Notes: generated by a model from the letters alone, not told the origin. DNA of 64,000 nucleotides from Argentina anserina (GCF_933775445.1 NC_065876.1:14260001-14324000), one strand, 5' to 3'. Counted from the stretch's first letter, positions 25,960 through 37,633 are shown. Made by a program: numbers and translations.

Positions 25960-26775
25960 TTGTCTCGCCCACCTATGCCCACTATTATACGCTACCGACG
26001 CAGTTTGTTAGTCCATCCCACCCTCCCGCTGCCATGGAAAAGGGTGGTCGACGGTGCTACTGAGCGCTTATACTACTGGAATCCAGACACGAACCACAAC
26101 CAATACGATAGGCTTGTTTACTCAGTTCCTTGTCCATCTCCCTACCCATCACATTCCGCAGGTGCATTTCCACCCTCCGCTCTTGCTTCCTCTGACCACG
26201 TCTTCCACTCCTTCTACCCAAACTTCGCTCCCACAACCTACTAACCAACCTACTCAGCATTTCCTTTCCTTCAGCAACAAAATGATAGGTCGCCTTCCAT
26301 TCCAACGTTTCAGTCACCCTCAACCCCTATCTTTGTGCCCCAATCTACTAACGCACAATACCCATCTCAAGCAGCCACACCCAACCACTTTCTTTATGAT
26401 CCAGCTCTAGCACCCAACCCTAACCCACAACATGATTCAACAATACAAGCCTGCCTTGCTGCTTTTGAGAAATTCAACCACACCCTAAAGATTGAGATGC
26501 AAAAGTGTCAGAGTCAACTTCAAGAGTTTCGTGTAAAATTGGGGCAAATTCGATAAATTTGTGCCAAACTTCGGGCTCCTGCGACCTCTGCACACACTGC
26601 TCTAGCAGACCCGTCGCTCCCAGCCCTTTGGAAAAGTGTTATCGACAGTTCATCGGGTTCTCTGTACTATTGGAATCCGAAAACTAACGCAACCCAGTAT
26701 GAGCGACTAGGTGAACAAGCTCAGAAAACTCCACTGACCTTCCCTTCCTTCGACTCTGACGCTTGTCATGGCAAT
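25960..26775 (+). pseudogene. Retroelement-borne frame with two WW domains like those of DRH1-type DEAD-box helicases
   Basis: One frame runs from about 25960 to 26775 with in-frame stops at 26242-26244 (TAA) and 26554-26556 (TAA). WW domain 1 (26023-26115) has L-P-L-P-W-K, V-D-G, L-Y-Y-W-N-P-x-T-N and Q-Y-D-R-L; WW domain 2 (26617-26709) has L-P-A-L-W-K, L-Y-Y-W-N-P-K-T-N and Q-Y-E-R-L. Both carry the first Trp and the Y-Y-W-N-P core. Their closest familiar match is the N-terminal WW domain of plant DRH1/RH14/RH40/RH46 RNA helicases. Between them lie a Pro/Gln/Ser-rich segment and a short helical stretch (A-F-E-K-F-N-H-T-L-K-I). No helicase motif follows. It sits right after an LTR-like segment and primer site, so I infer gene fragments captured by a retroelement and duplicated inside it. 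Confidence 0.65.
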
Positions 26776-27799
26776 GAATGATACTACAACGAGGACCAGT
26801 GTCGACCTCTACTGTTGTAAGGATTTGGATTTGGATTTGGATTTGCCGACCCAAGGCCTGGCAGAGAATAACTCAGGTTGTACCTCGTCTTTGGAGGAGG
26901 ATAACGTCATCAATTTGGAAGCAAATACAACGAAGATGGGCCTCCAAATTTTTGATGCTATTATTGAGGTACGAATCCCAAACAAAGAGTACGAGTTATT
27001 CGATTCTAATAATTCTGAATTTGAAATAGCTGGTAATGAAATTAGGGGTCCTAGTGTGGTCAAAGAAGAGGATAGTGGTGATTCTAGTGATAATGGTCTT
27101 AAGATCGAGACTCTTCCACAATCCTTCCCCATAGCCGTTGCAGAGGAGCTCAATCTCACTTCACTGGAACCCAAAAATGACGGCTGTGTTACCTCTATTG
27201 AGTCTCCATTCCACATTGGATGAGCGTGTTCGATGAGTTTAACTTCAACCAAGAATCTAGTCTCAATTGATAAGGCACTGATTATGTGTTTGATGAGTTT
27301 AACTACCCTTGCATTTGGTGGTAGCTCCTCACATGAGAAGCACAGTGATGGGTTTTCTATTGTTCAACGGGATTGGAAGTATGATAAGTCCAGTTTTATG
27401 GTTGATGAGGCAAATTCCTTCACAACACAAGCTGTTATGACTGGGTCTCGGTCACTACCTATTGCTACAATCGGAGGTAGTATTCCAATCTCAAAGAACC
27501 CAAATTTTACTCTGTCACATGGTGAAGTGATTTTAGGCTTAAATGATAATATTTATCCTGTTGTGGTATTTGAAATGAGTAGTGAGGATGATGTTGTTGT
27601 TTTGGTCAAGAATTTGAATATTGTGCATGATATCATGGGTCTTAGCACAAGAAATATTGAGCCTGAGTCTCATAATACTGAAGCGGTGCAGAGTGTTAAT
27701 GATCCTATACCACAGCTGCTACCCTTGCAGGATGCATTTTGTAAACCAAAGTTTGGTTTAGTGTGTCTATTTTGCAAATTGGTACCCTTAAAAAAATAG
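26768..27799 (+). pseudogene. Unrecognised acidic reading frame downstream of the WW-domain frame, one in-frame stop
   Basis: A frame of about 343 codons from ATG at 26768 to TAG at 27797-27799, broken only by TGA at 27221-27223. The start overlaps the end of the WW frame (ATGGCAATGAATGA). The product is acidic and Ser/Asn/Glu-rich; near its start a repeated GGATTT hexamer gives alternating Asp-Leu. No known domain is recognised, nor any gag zinc knuckle, protease or reverse transcriptase motif. The length with a single stop suggests a recently coding frame, possibly the second ORF of the same element. Function unknown. Confidence 0.4.
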
Positions 27800-27810
27800 C
27801 ACCGTAAAAC

Positions 27811-27927
27811 AATTTATATTTTGCAATTTGAAGTAGTTTGGTGTGTCTATCTTGATCCTATCACTTGCAGTGTAGTTTTAAATTCTTTACATTTCAAAAA
27901 TTTATATTTTGCGATTTGAAGTAGTTT
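27811..27927 (+). repeat. 29-bp direct repeat, 88-bp spacing
   Basis: AATTTATATTTTGCAATTTG continuing to 27839 recurs at 27899-27927 with one base changed. Between the copies, TCTTGATCCTATCA (near 27850) matches 13 of 14 bases of the end of the LTR-like segment at 25910-25923. This may mark the decayed end of the retroelement. Confidence 0.5.
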
Positions 27928-28079
27928 CATAATGTGGACTACCTCAATGCATTAATCTATTTAGGCCTCATCATTTAGCCCGTGGATTCAAAAAGTTTGT
28001 GGAGGTCAGCAAGCTCGATGGACTTTTACCATACCCGGCCCGCGAGAAAGCCCACTTCCGTGGGTAGAGGGGCATGCTT

Positions 28080-28118
28080 AAATTAGAGGGGTGAAACCCG
28101 GCCTGGCCCGCCAAATAA
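28080..28118. mobile_element. hAT-like terminal motif rich in GGCC, possible outer end of a composite element
   Basis: TTAGAGGGGTGAAACCCGGC is followed by CTGGCCCGCC. It resembles the AGGGGTG...GGCCCGGCC termini of many plant hAT-type elements. A partly matching, reverse-oriented GGCCGGGC-type stretch lies at about 29800-29850, beyond the tandem array. That the two are ends of one element is inference; the match is weak. Confidence 0.25.
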
Positions 28119-28150
28119 GAAAATATCATACATACATATTTTATTATATT

Positions 28151-29551
28151 TAGAATAAAACTATCGCATTATGAAGCAAGTATATAAAGAAAACTTCTCG
28201 AGATCGATCAACACTAGCCGATATGATTGGTATATATATTTAGTGACCCTGTAAAAATTTCATCCAATTCGGACCTCATCTGACCGTCGAAATTTTCGAT
28301 AAACTGAAAACAACACTAATATGTCATAAAAGAAGACTCATTACCAAAATACAAACACCGAAAGCCGTTTGCATATATGGAATAACCTTTTTTTTTTACC
28401 TATCATGCGCAGTCGCACTGAGGAAACTCATTTAGTAAAGTCCCGATCAATGAGGTTTCAATATGTTAAAACACCTCTTTTTTTGTTGACCGTAGGTACA
28501 AACGGTCAAACCATGTCCAAAACGGAAGAAATTTTTACGGGGTCCCTAAATATATATACAGATCACATCAGCTGGTGTCAATCGACCATATTTCGAACTG
28601 GAGTTGGTGATCACCTAAGTGTCCACTAATGTATCATAACATTTATATTAGGTTTAGAATAAAACTATCGCATTATGAAGCGACTATATGAAGAAAACCT
28701 CTTAGGATCGATCGACACTAACTGATGTGATCGGTATATATATTTAGTGACCCTATAAAAATTTCATCCAATTCGGACCTCGTTTGACCGTCGGAATTTT
28801 CGGTAAATCGAAAACACCACTAATATGCCCTAAGGGATGACCTATTACAAATATGTGAACGCCGAAAGCCGTTTGCATATATGAAATTATCTAATTTTTG
28901 TTACCTTTCGTGCATGGTCGCACTGAAGAAACTAATTTGGAAAAGCCTCGGTCAATGGGGTTTCAATATGTCAAAACACATTTTTTTAGTTGACCGTTGG
29001 TATGAACGGTTAAACTATGTCCAAAACGGACGAAATTTTTACGGGTTCCCTAATTATATATACCGATCACATTTACTGGTGTTAATCGACCATATTGCGA
29101 ACTGAAGTTGTTGATCACCGAAGTGTCCACTAATGTATTATAACTTTTATATTAGGTTTATAATAAAACTATCACATTATGAAGCGACTATATGAAGAAA
29201 ACTTCTTTGAATCGATTGACACCATCCGATGTGATCGGTGTATATATTTAGTGACCATTTTAAAATTTCATCCAATTCAGACATCGTTTGACCGTCAGAA
29301 TTTCCGGTAAACCAAAAATAACACTAATATGCCCTAAGGGGGGACCAATTAACAAGAAGCAAATACGGAATGTTTACATATTTGAAATCACATATTTTTT
29401 GTCACCGATCGTGCGTGGTCGCAACGAGGAAACCATTTAGCAAAGCCCCGATAAATGGAGTTTTATTATGTCAAAACGTCTCTTTTTTGGTTGACCGTAG
29501 GTACGGACAGTTAAATCATATTCAAAACGGATGAAATTTTTACAGGGTCCC

Positions 29552-29588
<37 letters not shown>

Positions 29589-29640
29589 CACATCTACTGA
29601 TGTCGATCGACAATATTTCGAAACTAGAATTTATTTATGA
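28151..29640. repeat. Three tandem copies of a ~500-bp unit with internal long inverted repeats
   Basis: Copies start near 28151, 28665 and 29159 at a TAGAATAAAACTATCGCATT-like motif (periods ~514 and ~494). Each unit has a left arm containing GATGTGATCGGTATATAT, TTTAGTGACC and TTTGACCGTC, and a right arm that is its approximate reverse complement: AACGGTCAAAC, AAATTTTTACGGGGTCCC and GATCACATCAGC. Arms are ~85 bp and roughly 80% matched, separated by ~200 bp. The third copy carries an (AT)n expansion near 29558-29584. Short open frames inside (28369-28629, 28881-29105) merely follow the repeat and are not genes. Confidence 0.85.
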
Positions 29641-32528
29641 CTTTTTTTAAAATGTTTTCTAATAATTCTTTTACTGTTTCAAATCATTAAATTAGAGTAT
29701 TATGTTTTTTTCCATTACAAGCCTGCAATACCCACTTTAGGTGTGTGGGTTTGAATCTTTAAGTGGGTGGACTTGGATATTCATATTTGTGAAAATACCC
29801 GACTCGGTCCGAGCCTGCTATTCATGAGCCCGGCCCATTGGACGAGCCCTAAATCTATTGATGACTTGGCCAATGTCATTGTGTCGTTCCCACACGCCTC
29901 ATCTAATAAGGATTCGAGTACCATCACCTTATTGACTTCTTGCTTTTTACCCATAGATTTGAGTTTATTCAATAAGTTAGACTTTTGATGATCTCAACTA
30001 TTATCATTTGGTCGAAGTCTTTGTAAAGAGCCATAAGAACTTTACTATCGAGAGGGTTCATTCATCTGCCTACATTCTTGAAGAAATCAGATCAAACACA
30101 AATTCATATTTTTATCTCTTTTGGTCCTTTGGTTGCGAGCTAGCATGCCCACGCATTCCAGAAGAACTTTTGATTCCCAATTTCATCGACCTTTGATTTT
30201 GAGCTAGGAGATTTTGAGTTAGAACTATGTCTAAAGACAATTTTACACTCGTATTGACATGCATATTGCACCAAAATAGACTCATACATTCAAGAAATGA
30301 CATAATCGTTGTTTAGTGATCGACAACTGTACCAACCAAACATATGACTAACTAAGTCATTTTTAAGAATTATTTCTTAATGAATTATTATTGTTCTTTA
30401 TATTTTGAATGATTGATTTATCAGTATTAATAAGCGAATAATGCTTATGTAACCAGCAAACCTCCTATTCTTGAAATGCCCCTCTGAAATAATGATTATT
30501 AGCATATGCGTAATTAAATAAAACAAGAACAAAATAATATTAAGTAGCAAAGATAGAGATTGAAACTGCTTGAAGTTACTCCATCATTGATTCTTTTTAT
30601 ATAACCAAAATTTCACATGGTTCTAAAGAGGATAAAAAATTGATGAGCAGATGGATTACTCCATGGAAAAACTCATTATTCTGGTTGCTTCTTGATTATC
30701 GACTACATACTGTGATGATTATTATTTTGATGAATTTAAGAATAAATTTAATTTCTCCGTATCTTTTTGGAATTTTGTTTCTCATATTGAGTATGGTTGA
30801 TGAAAATAGGTATGTATTCCCTCATGCAGAGCATGAACTTGGAGAAATCAACATCAAATTTGGTTTGAATGCATTCATTTGAGAGAGAAAAATTGGTAAC
30901 TTATACCATTTCAGTTCATACAATCGTTGTTCAATGAATAAATAATGAGTGAAAAGCTTTGAACATTGAGGAATCTTGGAGGATATTGAACAAAGGTTTA
31001 AGTAATAGCAATTGATTTATAGAATTTATTCACTATATACGTATGAACGTACTAATTCAGATATATGTTGTGCCTCTTAATTATGTGTAGAATGGTAAAT
31101 ATCATAACCTCGGTGGAAGTTTTAATTGATTCAGAGTTGAAAAGTCATGCTTTTTACAGTGCATAAACTTTAAGAAGAAAAAGTCATACAATTTTCATGT
31201 GCCACTATTTTATTTTTGAATATAGTTATTTTGAGTTGTTAACTGACAAATAATAATTAAAAACAAAAACAAAACCGCAATTGTGTACACAGCGATTCCG
31301 CACGCACACAGGGCGTGATACTTGCTTGGTTCTGTCGAAACTGAATACGAAATTTCACAGATTAGTTTTAATAGAAAGATTGTAGTGCGAAAATTATTGA
31401 TTGTGCAGCTAGTTGAGATTTGACTAATGTCACAAGCAATGGTGACAGCAGAGGAGAAGTGGATTGTTTTAAGTATGTGGATATATCCAAGCTAGAGACC
31501 TAGAGTCCATCAAAAGTTGCTAGCATCGGGGTTTGAGTACTTTGTGGATATAGCTGAGAACTTGAGTAAGGATCGGCACTCAAATAAGTTGCTTGAAGCA
31601 TTTTGTGTAGATAAAGGCTAGTTGTTGTTGTTATTTTTGTTATTATTATGATTAAAATAAAATTATTAATATTATATTTCTTATAAGTGTCCTCGTTGTA
31701 ATAATATCACTTATATATGCACCTTATATGAAAGTGATACTCAATTGGCCTATATAATGAAGAAATGTCATATTCGCACAGGGGAAAAATAGTAATATTT
31801 ATAAGTTAATAAATCATTTACCTATCAATTTCCTCATTTCTCACAAGAAGGTTCAAAATCAACTTCGGATATATGTTTTCTCTCTCTTCATTTTTGAATT
31901 ATTTGTTATTCATCTTTAATTCAATTCAGCTGTGATTTTGTGAATAGTACGAAGCTAGGGTTTTCTCATCTTTCATTTGATTCGTATGTAATTGATTTCA
32001 AAATTAGAAATGATACATATCTAATGACATATGATGTTGAAATGGTAAATTTTGAGTTTTTTAGTAATCATCGAACTTATTACTATTTACTTTTTTATTA
32101 CTAATATTTAAGTTTCTCTTCTAGCGTTGCGCTTCGGATATAATAAGATAGATAAAAAAACTAAAACGCTATCCTATTTTTATTTATACTTGTCAGGTTT
32201 CATTATTTATATTTCTTTTTTATTTTTATATAGGATATTTGAATGAGAGTTTCTATTCATATCTCCAAAAATAGTACTTGAACCTCCATTTTCTTCTAGC
32301 TAGTTTTGACTTTTGTCAACCCTTATGAAATTACCAAAAAATATATAAAAGTACTTTTTTGTTAAGGAAATAATTCTCAACTCATGTATTCTAAAATACA
32401 AATATAAATGATTATCCTTATAATTATTGCTAGAATATCCCGATTTGGGATATCAAAATGAATAAGATGATTTATTAAATTGATTACTTTTTTATTAACA
32501 TCAATAGTCTTACGTACTGTAATATAAA
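29641..32528. other. AT-rich intergenic region left of the copia element
   Basis: No gene is supported. A 29.80-29.86 kb patch is GGCC-rich. Open frames at 29767-29988 and 30640-30882 are AT-biased, lack domains and have no splice context. Sequence like this continues at 39.6 kb, where the copia element ends, so the element was inserted into it. Confidence 0.5.
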
Positions 32529-32533
32529 CTATC

Positions 32534-32717
32534 TGATGCATGATGGAATAATTGTGTATTATTGAATGATATGGTGGCCTATATATAGGCATTACAAAAC
32601 CACAATCCCGTAGGATTCAGAGTCCTAATCTATTACGGAGATGCTAATCTATCTTCTAACAGGAAACCTATTTGGCTAAGACACACATAAGGGTAGAATA
32701 GTAATTCTCCCGGAACA
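32534..32717 (-). repeat. 3' LTR of the copia element (184 bp)
   Basis: In element orientation it starts TGTTCCGGGAG and ends CATCATGCATCA. It contains the palindromic TATA-like CTATATATAG. Flanked on its outer side by CTATC at 32529-32533. Very short for a plant copia LTR. Confidence 0.97.
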
Positions 32718-32729
32718 CTCCCCCTTCTG
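32718..32729 (-). other. Polypurine tract of the copia element
   Basis: In element orientation, AGAAGGGGGAG lies directly upstream of the 3' LTR start (TGTTCC), the position used to prime plus-strand DNA synthesis. Confidence 0.85.
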
Positions 32730-32904
32730 TCGCATGCCTAGGTTGCATGGTGCACATATCATTGCCTCGGTAAAAACCTTGTCAAGCAAAACAAAAACCT
32801 CTTGGGTAAAACAAAAGCTTGATCGAAGGGAAAAAGAGCACAACGCACCAACTACTTAAGGATCTTAACATGTGATGTAGACTCCCCCTGAAGTATACCA
32901 AACT

Positions 32905-35340
32905 CTAATGTTCCGATAAACGACGCATGCCAATGCTCTTCACATGTTTCACAAAAGTAGATTTAGGCAAAGACTTGGTGAACAAATCCGCAACATTGGA
33001 TTCTGAACTCACTTGATTGATCGGAACATTCAAGAACTTCTGTTGTTGAACGTTGTAGAAGAACTTAGGCGAAATATGCTTGGTGTTGTCTCCCTTGATG
33101 AAACCTAACTTTGTCTGCTCTATGCAAGCAGCATTATCTTCATAAATGCACGTAGGTTGATCAGTTGTAGAGACTAATCCACAAGAATCACGAATATGGC
33201 GAACAAGTGATCGTAGCCAAACACATTCTTTAACTGCTTCATGGAGAGCAATGATCTCCGCGTGATTCGAAGAAGTAGCAACAAGAGTCTGCTTTGTGGA
33301 TCTCCAAGATATCGCCGTATTCCCAATGGTAAACACATAACTGGTTTGAGAACGAGCCTTGTGAGGGTCAGAGAGGTACCCTGCGTCGGCATAACCAACT
33401 AACAAGTTGTTTGGAGTCTTTGCATCGGGGGAAAGAGCTGCACGGGACCGGTTGCTGCTCTCGGCACCGCGCACGGTCTCCACGCCATGGCGGCTGGCGG
33501 CGTCGCGGCGGCGTACGGCGGCAAGGCCGGGGTCGGCGACGGTGGTCGTGTGGGGAGATACCGTGGCGGTGTTCTCTCTGCAATAGGGGTAAAACAATCC
33601 CATGTCAAGGGAACCTTTCAAGTATCGAAACAAATGCTTGATTCCATTCCAATGACGTAGCGTAGGTGCGGAGCTAAATCTAGCTAATAAGTTCACTGCG
33701 AAAGATATGTCCGGTCTAGTGCATTGAGCAAGATACAATAGTGCCCCAATTGCACTAAGGTATGGAACTTCAAGACCAAGAACTTCTTCATCATCCTCTT
33801 TAGGACGGAAGGGATCCTTCTTGATATCTAGACTTCGGACGACCATGGGAGTAGACAATGGACTGCATAGATCCATATTGAAACGTCGAAGCATCTTCTG
33901 CGTGTAATTTGACTGATGCACCAAGATGCCGTTGGCTCTATGCATAAGTTCAAGGCCGAGACAAAATTTCGTCCTCCCTAGGTCTTTCATCTCAAATTCC
34001 GACTTCAAATAAGACACGGTCTCTTCAATCTCATCAAGAGTACCGATTATGTTCATATCATCAACGTAGACAGCAACGATGACGAATCCGGAATTTGTCT
34101 TTCGTATGAACACACATGGGCATAGTTCATCATTCTTGTAACCCCTTCTCACCAAGTATTGATGCAACCGATTGTACCACATTCTTCCGGATTGCTTTAA
34201 CCCGTACAACGAACGACGTAATCTGACTGCATGAGCACTCCGTGGTCTGGAGGCACTTGATGGAGGTAAAGGTAGTCCCTTTGGAGCTTTCATGTATATC
34301 TCTGCGTCAAGATCCCCATAGAGATAAGCTGTGACCACATCCATAAGCTGCATGTTTAGTCTTTCGGACACTACCAGACTAATGAGGTAGCGGAATGTAA
34401 TGATGTCCATAACAGGAGAATAAGTCTCTTCATAGTCAATACCAGGTCGTTGTGAGAATCCTTGCGCCACGAGTCTTGCCTTATATCGCACGATCTCATT
34501 CATCTCATTACGCTTACGAACGAAGACCCATTTATGTCCAACAGGTTTGACATCTCTTGGAGTCAATTCAACCTTTCCGAAGACTTCTCGCTTCGCTAAT
34601 GAGTCAAGTTCTGCCTGGATTGCTTCCTTCCACTTCGGCCAATCCGCTCTGCGTTCACATTCAGCTACAGATCGAGGTTCAACGTCGTCTTCAGATATGA
34701 TCTCATGTGCGACGAAATAAGCGAAAACGTCATCAATGCATGTAGTGGCTCGGTTTCGGACCGACTGCTCACTTGTGTAGTTCACTGAGATTTCGTTGTT
34801 CTCTGGCATCAAACAAGGTTCCATAGCGTCCCACGGTAACACTTGGGTTGATTCATGGACATAGCTGTAATCAGAGACAACTTCATACGATGGTGATTCA
34901 TCATTGATGACGCGCTGTGCCTTAGTCATTCGCTTCTTTCTAGGTTTTGAATCCCTAGAGTTTATCGGTCTCCCCCTTTTTCTTTGAGGAGCCGAGGCCG
35001 AAGCTGCTCCATGCCGGGCCATCTCGGCATCGTCGCCACAAGGGGCGCCAGCAACACCACGGCGTACGGTGGTGCCGCCGCCGGCCTCCGTCCCACTGTC
35101 AGGGGCGGTGCCAACGTTGCTAGGTCCAGGAGCTTGTCTTCCACGCCCGTATTTCAGGACATCCAACCGTGCCGGTACGTTCGCAGCGGGTATGTTTGAT
35201 CTCGTCACTTTAGCAATATCTACAAAGCCGTCGGGCATCGAATCCGCGACTTTCTGGAGGTCGATAATGCGTTGCACTTCTAACTCGCTTTGAGCAGTGC
35301 GGGGATCATAATGAGACATAGTGGGGACACACCACGTCAA
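32905..35340 (-). pseudogene. Copia pol: reverse transcriptase and RNase H, 811-codon open segment
   Basis: The open segment holds the copia-type reverse transcriptase (W-x-x-A-x-x-x-E-L near residue 240, the K-A-R-L-V-A-Q-G-F block, the Y-V-D-D catalytic box) and RNase H (G-Y-A-D-A-G-Y, then E-D-N-A-A and D-L-F-T-K). It is continuous upstream in the same frame with the integrase end, across a TAG at about 35513. Two GC-rich, low-complexity stretches interrupt normal pol: one at ~33420-33590, in frame between reverse transcriptase and RNase H, and one at ~34985-35150 in the N-terminal linker. The protein would be part of a Gag-Pol polyprotein acting in cytoplasmic particles; this copy cannot make an uninterrupted one. 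Confidence 0.93.
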
Positions 35341-35938
35341 TTCCTGACGTTCATTCGGAATGATAACATTCCCATCTCCCCCTAACGACGGGAAGCATGT
35401 CTCATCAAAGTGACAATCTGCAAATCTTGCAGTAAAGAGATCTCCGGTGGTTGGTTCTAAGTAGCGGACAATCGTTGGGGAATTATAGCCAACATAGATA
35501 CCTAATCGTCTCTAAGGACCCATCTCAGTACGCAGCGGAGGCGTAATAGGCACATAAACGGCGCAACCAAAGATGCGTAAGTGTGAAATATTGGGTTCGT
35601 AACCAGTTACCATCTGGTACGCACTAAACGCTTGGTTAGCCGCGGGTCGGAAACGAATAAGTGTCGCTGCATGCAACACTGCATATCCCCACGCAGAGAC
35701 CGGCAGGTTAGTACCCATAACCATTGCCCGAGCAACAAGCTGAATACGCTTGATGGTAGCCTCTGCTAGACCGTTCTGTGAATGAACATGAGGAACAAGA
35801 TGTTCAACTTCGATCCCAATAGACATGCAGTAATAATCAAAAGTTTTGGAGGTGAATTATCCAGCATTATCCAAACGAATGGATTTGATAGGATAATCGG
35901 GGTGGTGATCCCGAAGTTTGATGATCTCAGCTAATAAC
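35341..35938 (-). pseudogene. Copia integrase C-terminal half, two in-frame stops
   Basis: In the same frame as the reverse transcriptase segment, this encodes the end of the integrase core: an I-R-L-D-N-A-G stretch, then TAA just before F-T-S, N-G-L-A-E with the catalytic Glu, and the H-L-R-I-F-G-C-A-V-Y block that closes copia integrases. A TAG at ~35513 separates it from the reverse transcriptase segment. The stops mean it cannot be translated through. Confidence 0.88.
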
Positions 35939-36670
35939 TTAGCAAATGCAGCATTCCTTGTGGATATCATTTGAAAGCACGGGAGGCATCACAAGCTCCT
36001 GTGAAGGAGGGGATGCCACCACCGACGGCATGAAAGCCGTGGAGCTGCCGAGTGGGGCATGCTCGGCCAAACCATGCGGTGCATGGGTGGGCACAGCCTC
36101 ATCGTGCGGAGCACGGGTGAGGTGATCCTCCAATCGCTTCCGGGACTTGAAAAATGGATGACCATGTGAATTCTTAAGAATTCTAATCATCATATCACGT
36201 CCAGGGTGCCCGAGACGGGCATGCCAAAGCATATAAGAGTCCGAATCACAAAAGTTGCGTTCAACCGCATATGATTCAAAGATCCGAATGGAAGTAAGAT
36301 ACAATCCATTCCCAAGACTCTTCATCTTCTCTAAGATGCGGCGATGACCTGCTTTCTCAGAGGTAACACAAAGGTATTCCTCTCCATTCTCAACATAAGT
36401 ATCGAGGTGAAAACCATTGGCACGTATGTCCTTAAAACTTAGCAAGGTGCGGGGAGACTTCGGCGCATAAAGAGCGTCTACGACGTTAAGAGTCGTACCA
36501 TTAAGCAACATGAAATAAGCAGTGCCTCTTCCTTGAATGATGGATTTCGAGCCAATCATTGTAGTCATCGAAGAAGTCGAAAACACTAGATCCGTGAACA
36601 ACTGCATGTGCCGTAGGACAGTGTGGGTGGTTCCGCAATCAGCTAGACATTCGATTTCACCGCGGGACAT
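35939..36670 (-). pseudogene. Copia protease and gag-pre-integrase segment, running into a foreign GC-rich block
   Basis: The frame starts at ATG 36668-36670 and carries the aspartic protease motif (A-D-C-G-T-T-H-T) and the pre-integrase zinc-finger histidines (W-H-A-R-L-G-H-P-G). The Cys-x-x-Cys half of the finger and the first catalytic Asp of integrase are missing: after S-H-G-H-P-F-F-K-S the sequence turns into a GC-rich block (~35995-36125) with no integrase similarity. The frame then ends at TAA, out of frame with the rest of integrase. The ATG directly follows a 3' splice-site-like TTTTGTAG. Confidence 0.88.
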
Positions 36671-37633
36671 CTACAAAATAACAATTAAGAGAGTCAGTGA
36701 CACGGGAACAATTCTATACAATACGCCGTAGGATATTGTAAGAATGAGAATCAGAACAAAGGTCGATCCCATCGAATGTATCACATGGCAATAGTACTAC
36801 ATTCTTAACTAAAGAGTTGGAAATCATGGTATTGAAGCAGTGAAATACCAAACAGTAAACTAGGGTGGTATAAACCATCCAAAAATGGTGTGGAAACACA
36901 CACAAAGAGTACCGGTGAGTGCATATAACGGACTTGGAGAAAACCGGAAAAACAAACCGGAAAACCATGTCAAAAGAACTCTAACCCGGGTGAATTTTGG
37001 ACGAGGAAAACGTGGCAGCATGGACTGCTGAAATATGCTAGAAAAATGACGAGAAACGACGAAAAAATCGTCGGAAAACTCGTTGGAAAACCGGCGGCAC
37101 CGATTGCCGGAAAACCGGCCGGTGGCTGTCGGAACTGGCTGGTATGGAGGCCGGAACTTCAGGTCCGACAGGTAACGCCGGCAGGAACCGGGTGGCGGTG
37201 CCGGAAACGCCGGGAAATGGCCGGAAGACGGCGAATACGCCGGAAAAACGTGCCGGAAACGCCTGAATAGTAACCGGGTCCGGCCAAGGCAAAACGACGT
37301 CGTTTTCGACGTTCCGAGGTTCGTTTTCCGAATTTTAAGTTCCAAATTCACAATGTAGTGCTATTGGGGTCCCATGTGACCCAAAAAGCGTCCAATTTAA
37401 AAACCACGTGAGTTGCACACGTTGATCATCATGCTAAGTGTCGGATAAATAAAATTCTCAAAGAGATCGTCTTGTAAGCAAGAAATGAGAAATTTTATTG
37501 AATGCCAATCTTTAATACATCACACATGAACTTCTAATTCCAAAATCAAAAGACTATTACAAAGTCAATGAAAATAACAATGGCGGTCGGCCATAACAAT
37601 ACTTGAATCATAAAGCTAAAGAAGCTAAAACGA
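36671..37633 (-). other. Gag-pol spacer of the copia element with a GC-rich block
   Basis: Unusually long (963 bp) non-coding spacer between gag and pol. The part at ~37040-37300 is CCGGAAA/GCCGG-rich and its composition differs from the rest. It ends at TTTTGTAG/ATG, so it could be removed as an intron from a pol-producing RNA. Open frames through the GC-rich part are Pro/Arg/Phe-rich and not recognisable. Confidence 0.6.

Noticed and set aside
26809..27252. 147-codon minus-strand frame opposite the acidic ORF
   Set aside because: A shadow of the longer plus-strand frame, which has the better length and context.
27600..27859. Possible 3' LTR of the WW-carrying retroelement
   Set aside because: Only a 13-of-14 match to the LTR end near 27850; the preceding ~250 bp do not resemble the 25669-25923 segment and are partly coding.
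36860..37351. 163-codon Pro/Arg/Phe-rich frame in the copia gag-pol spacer
   Set aside because: It follows a GC-rich repeat; no known fold and no start context.
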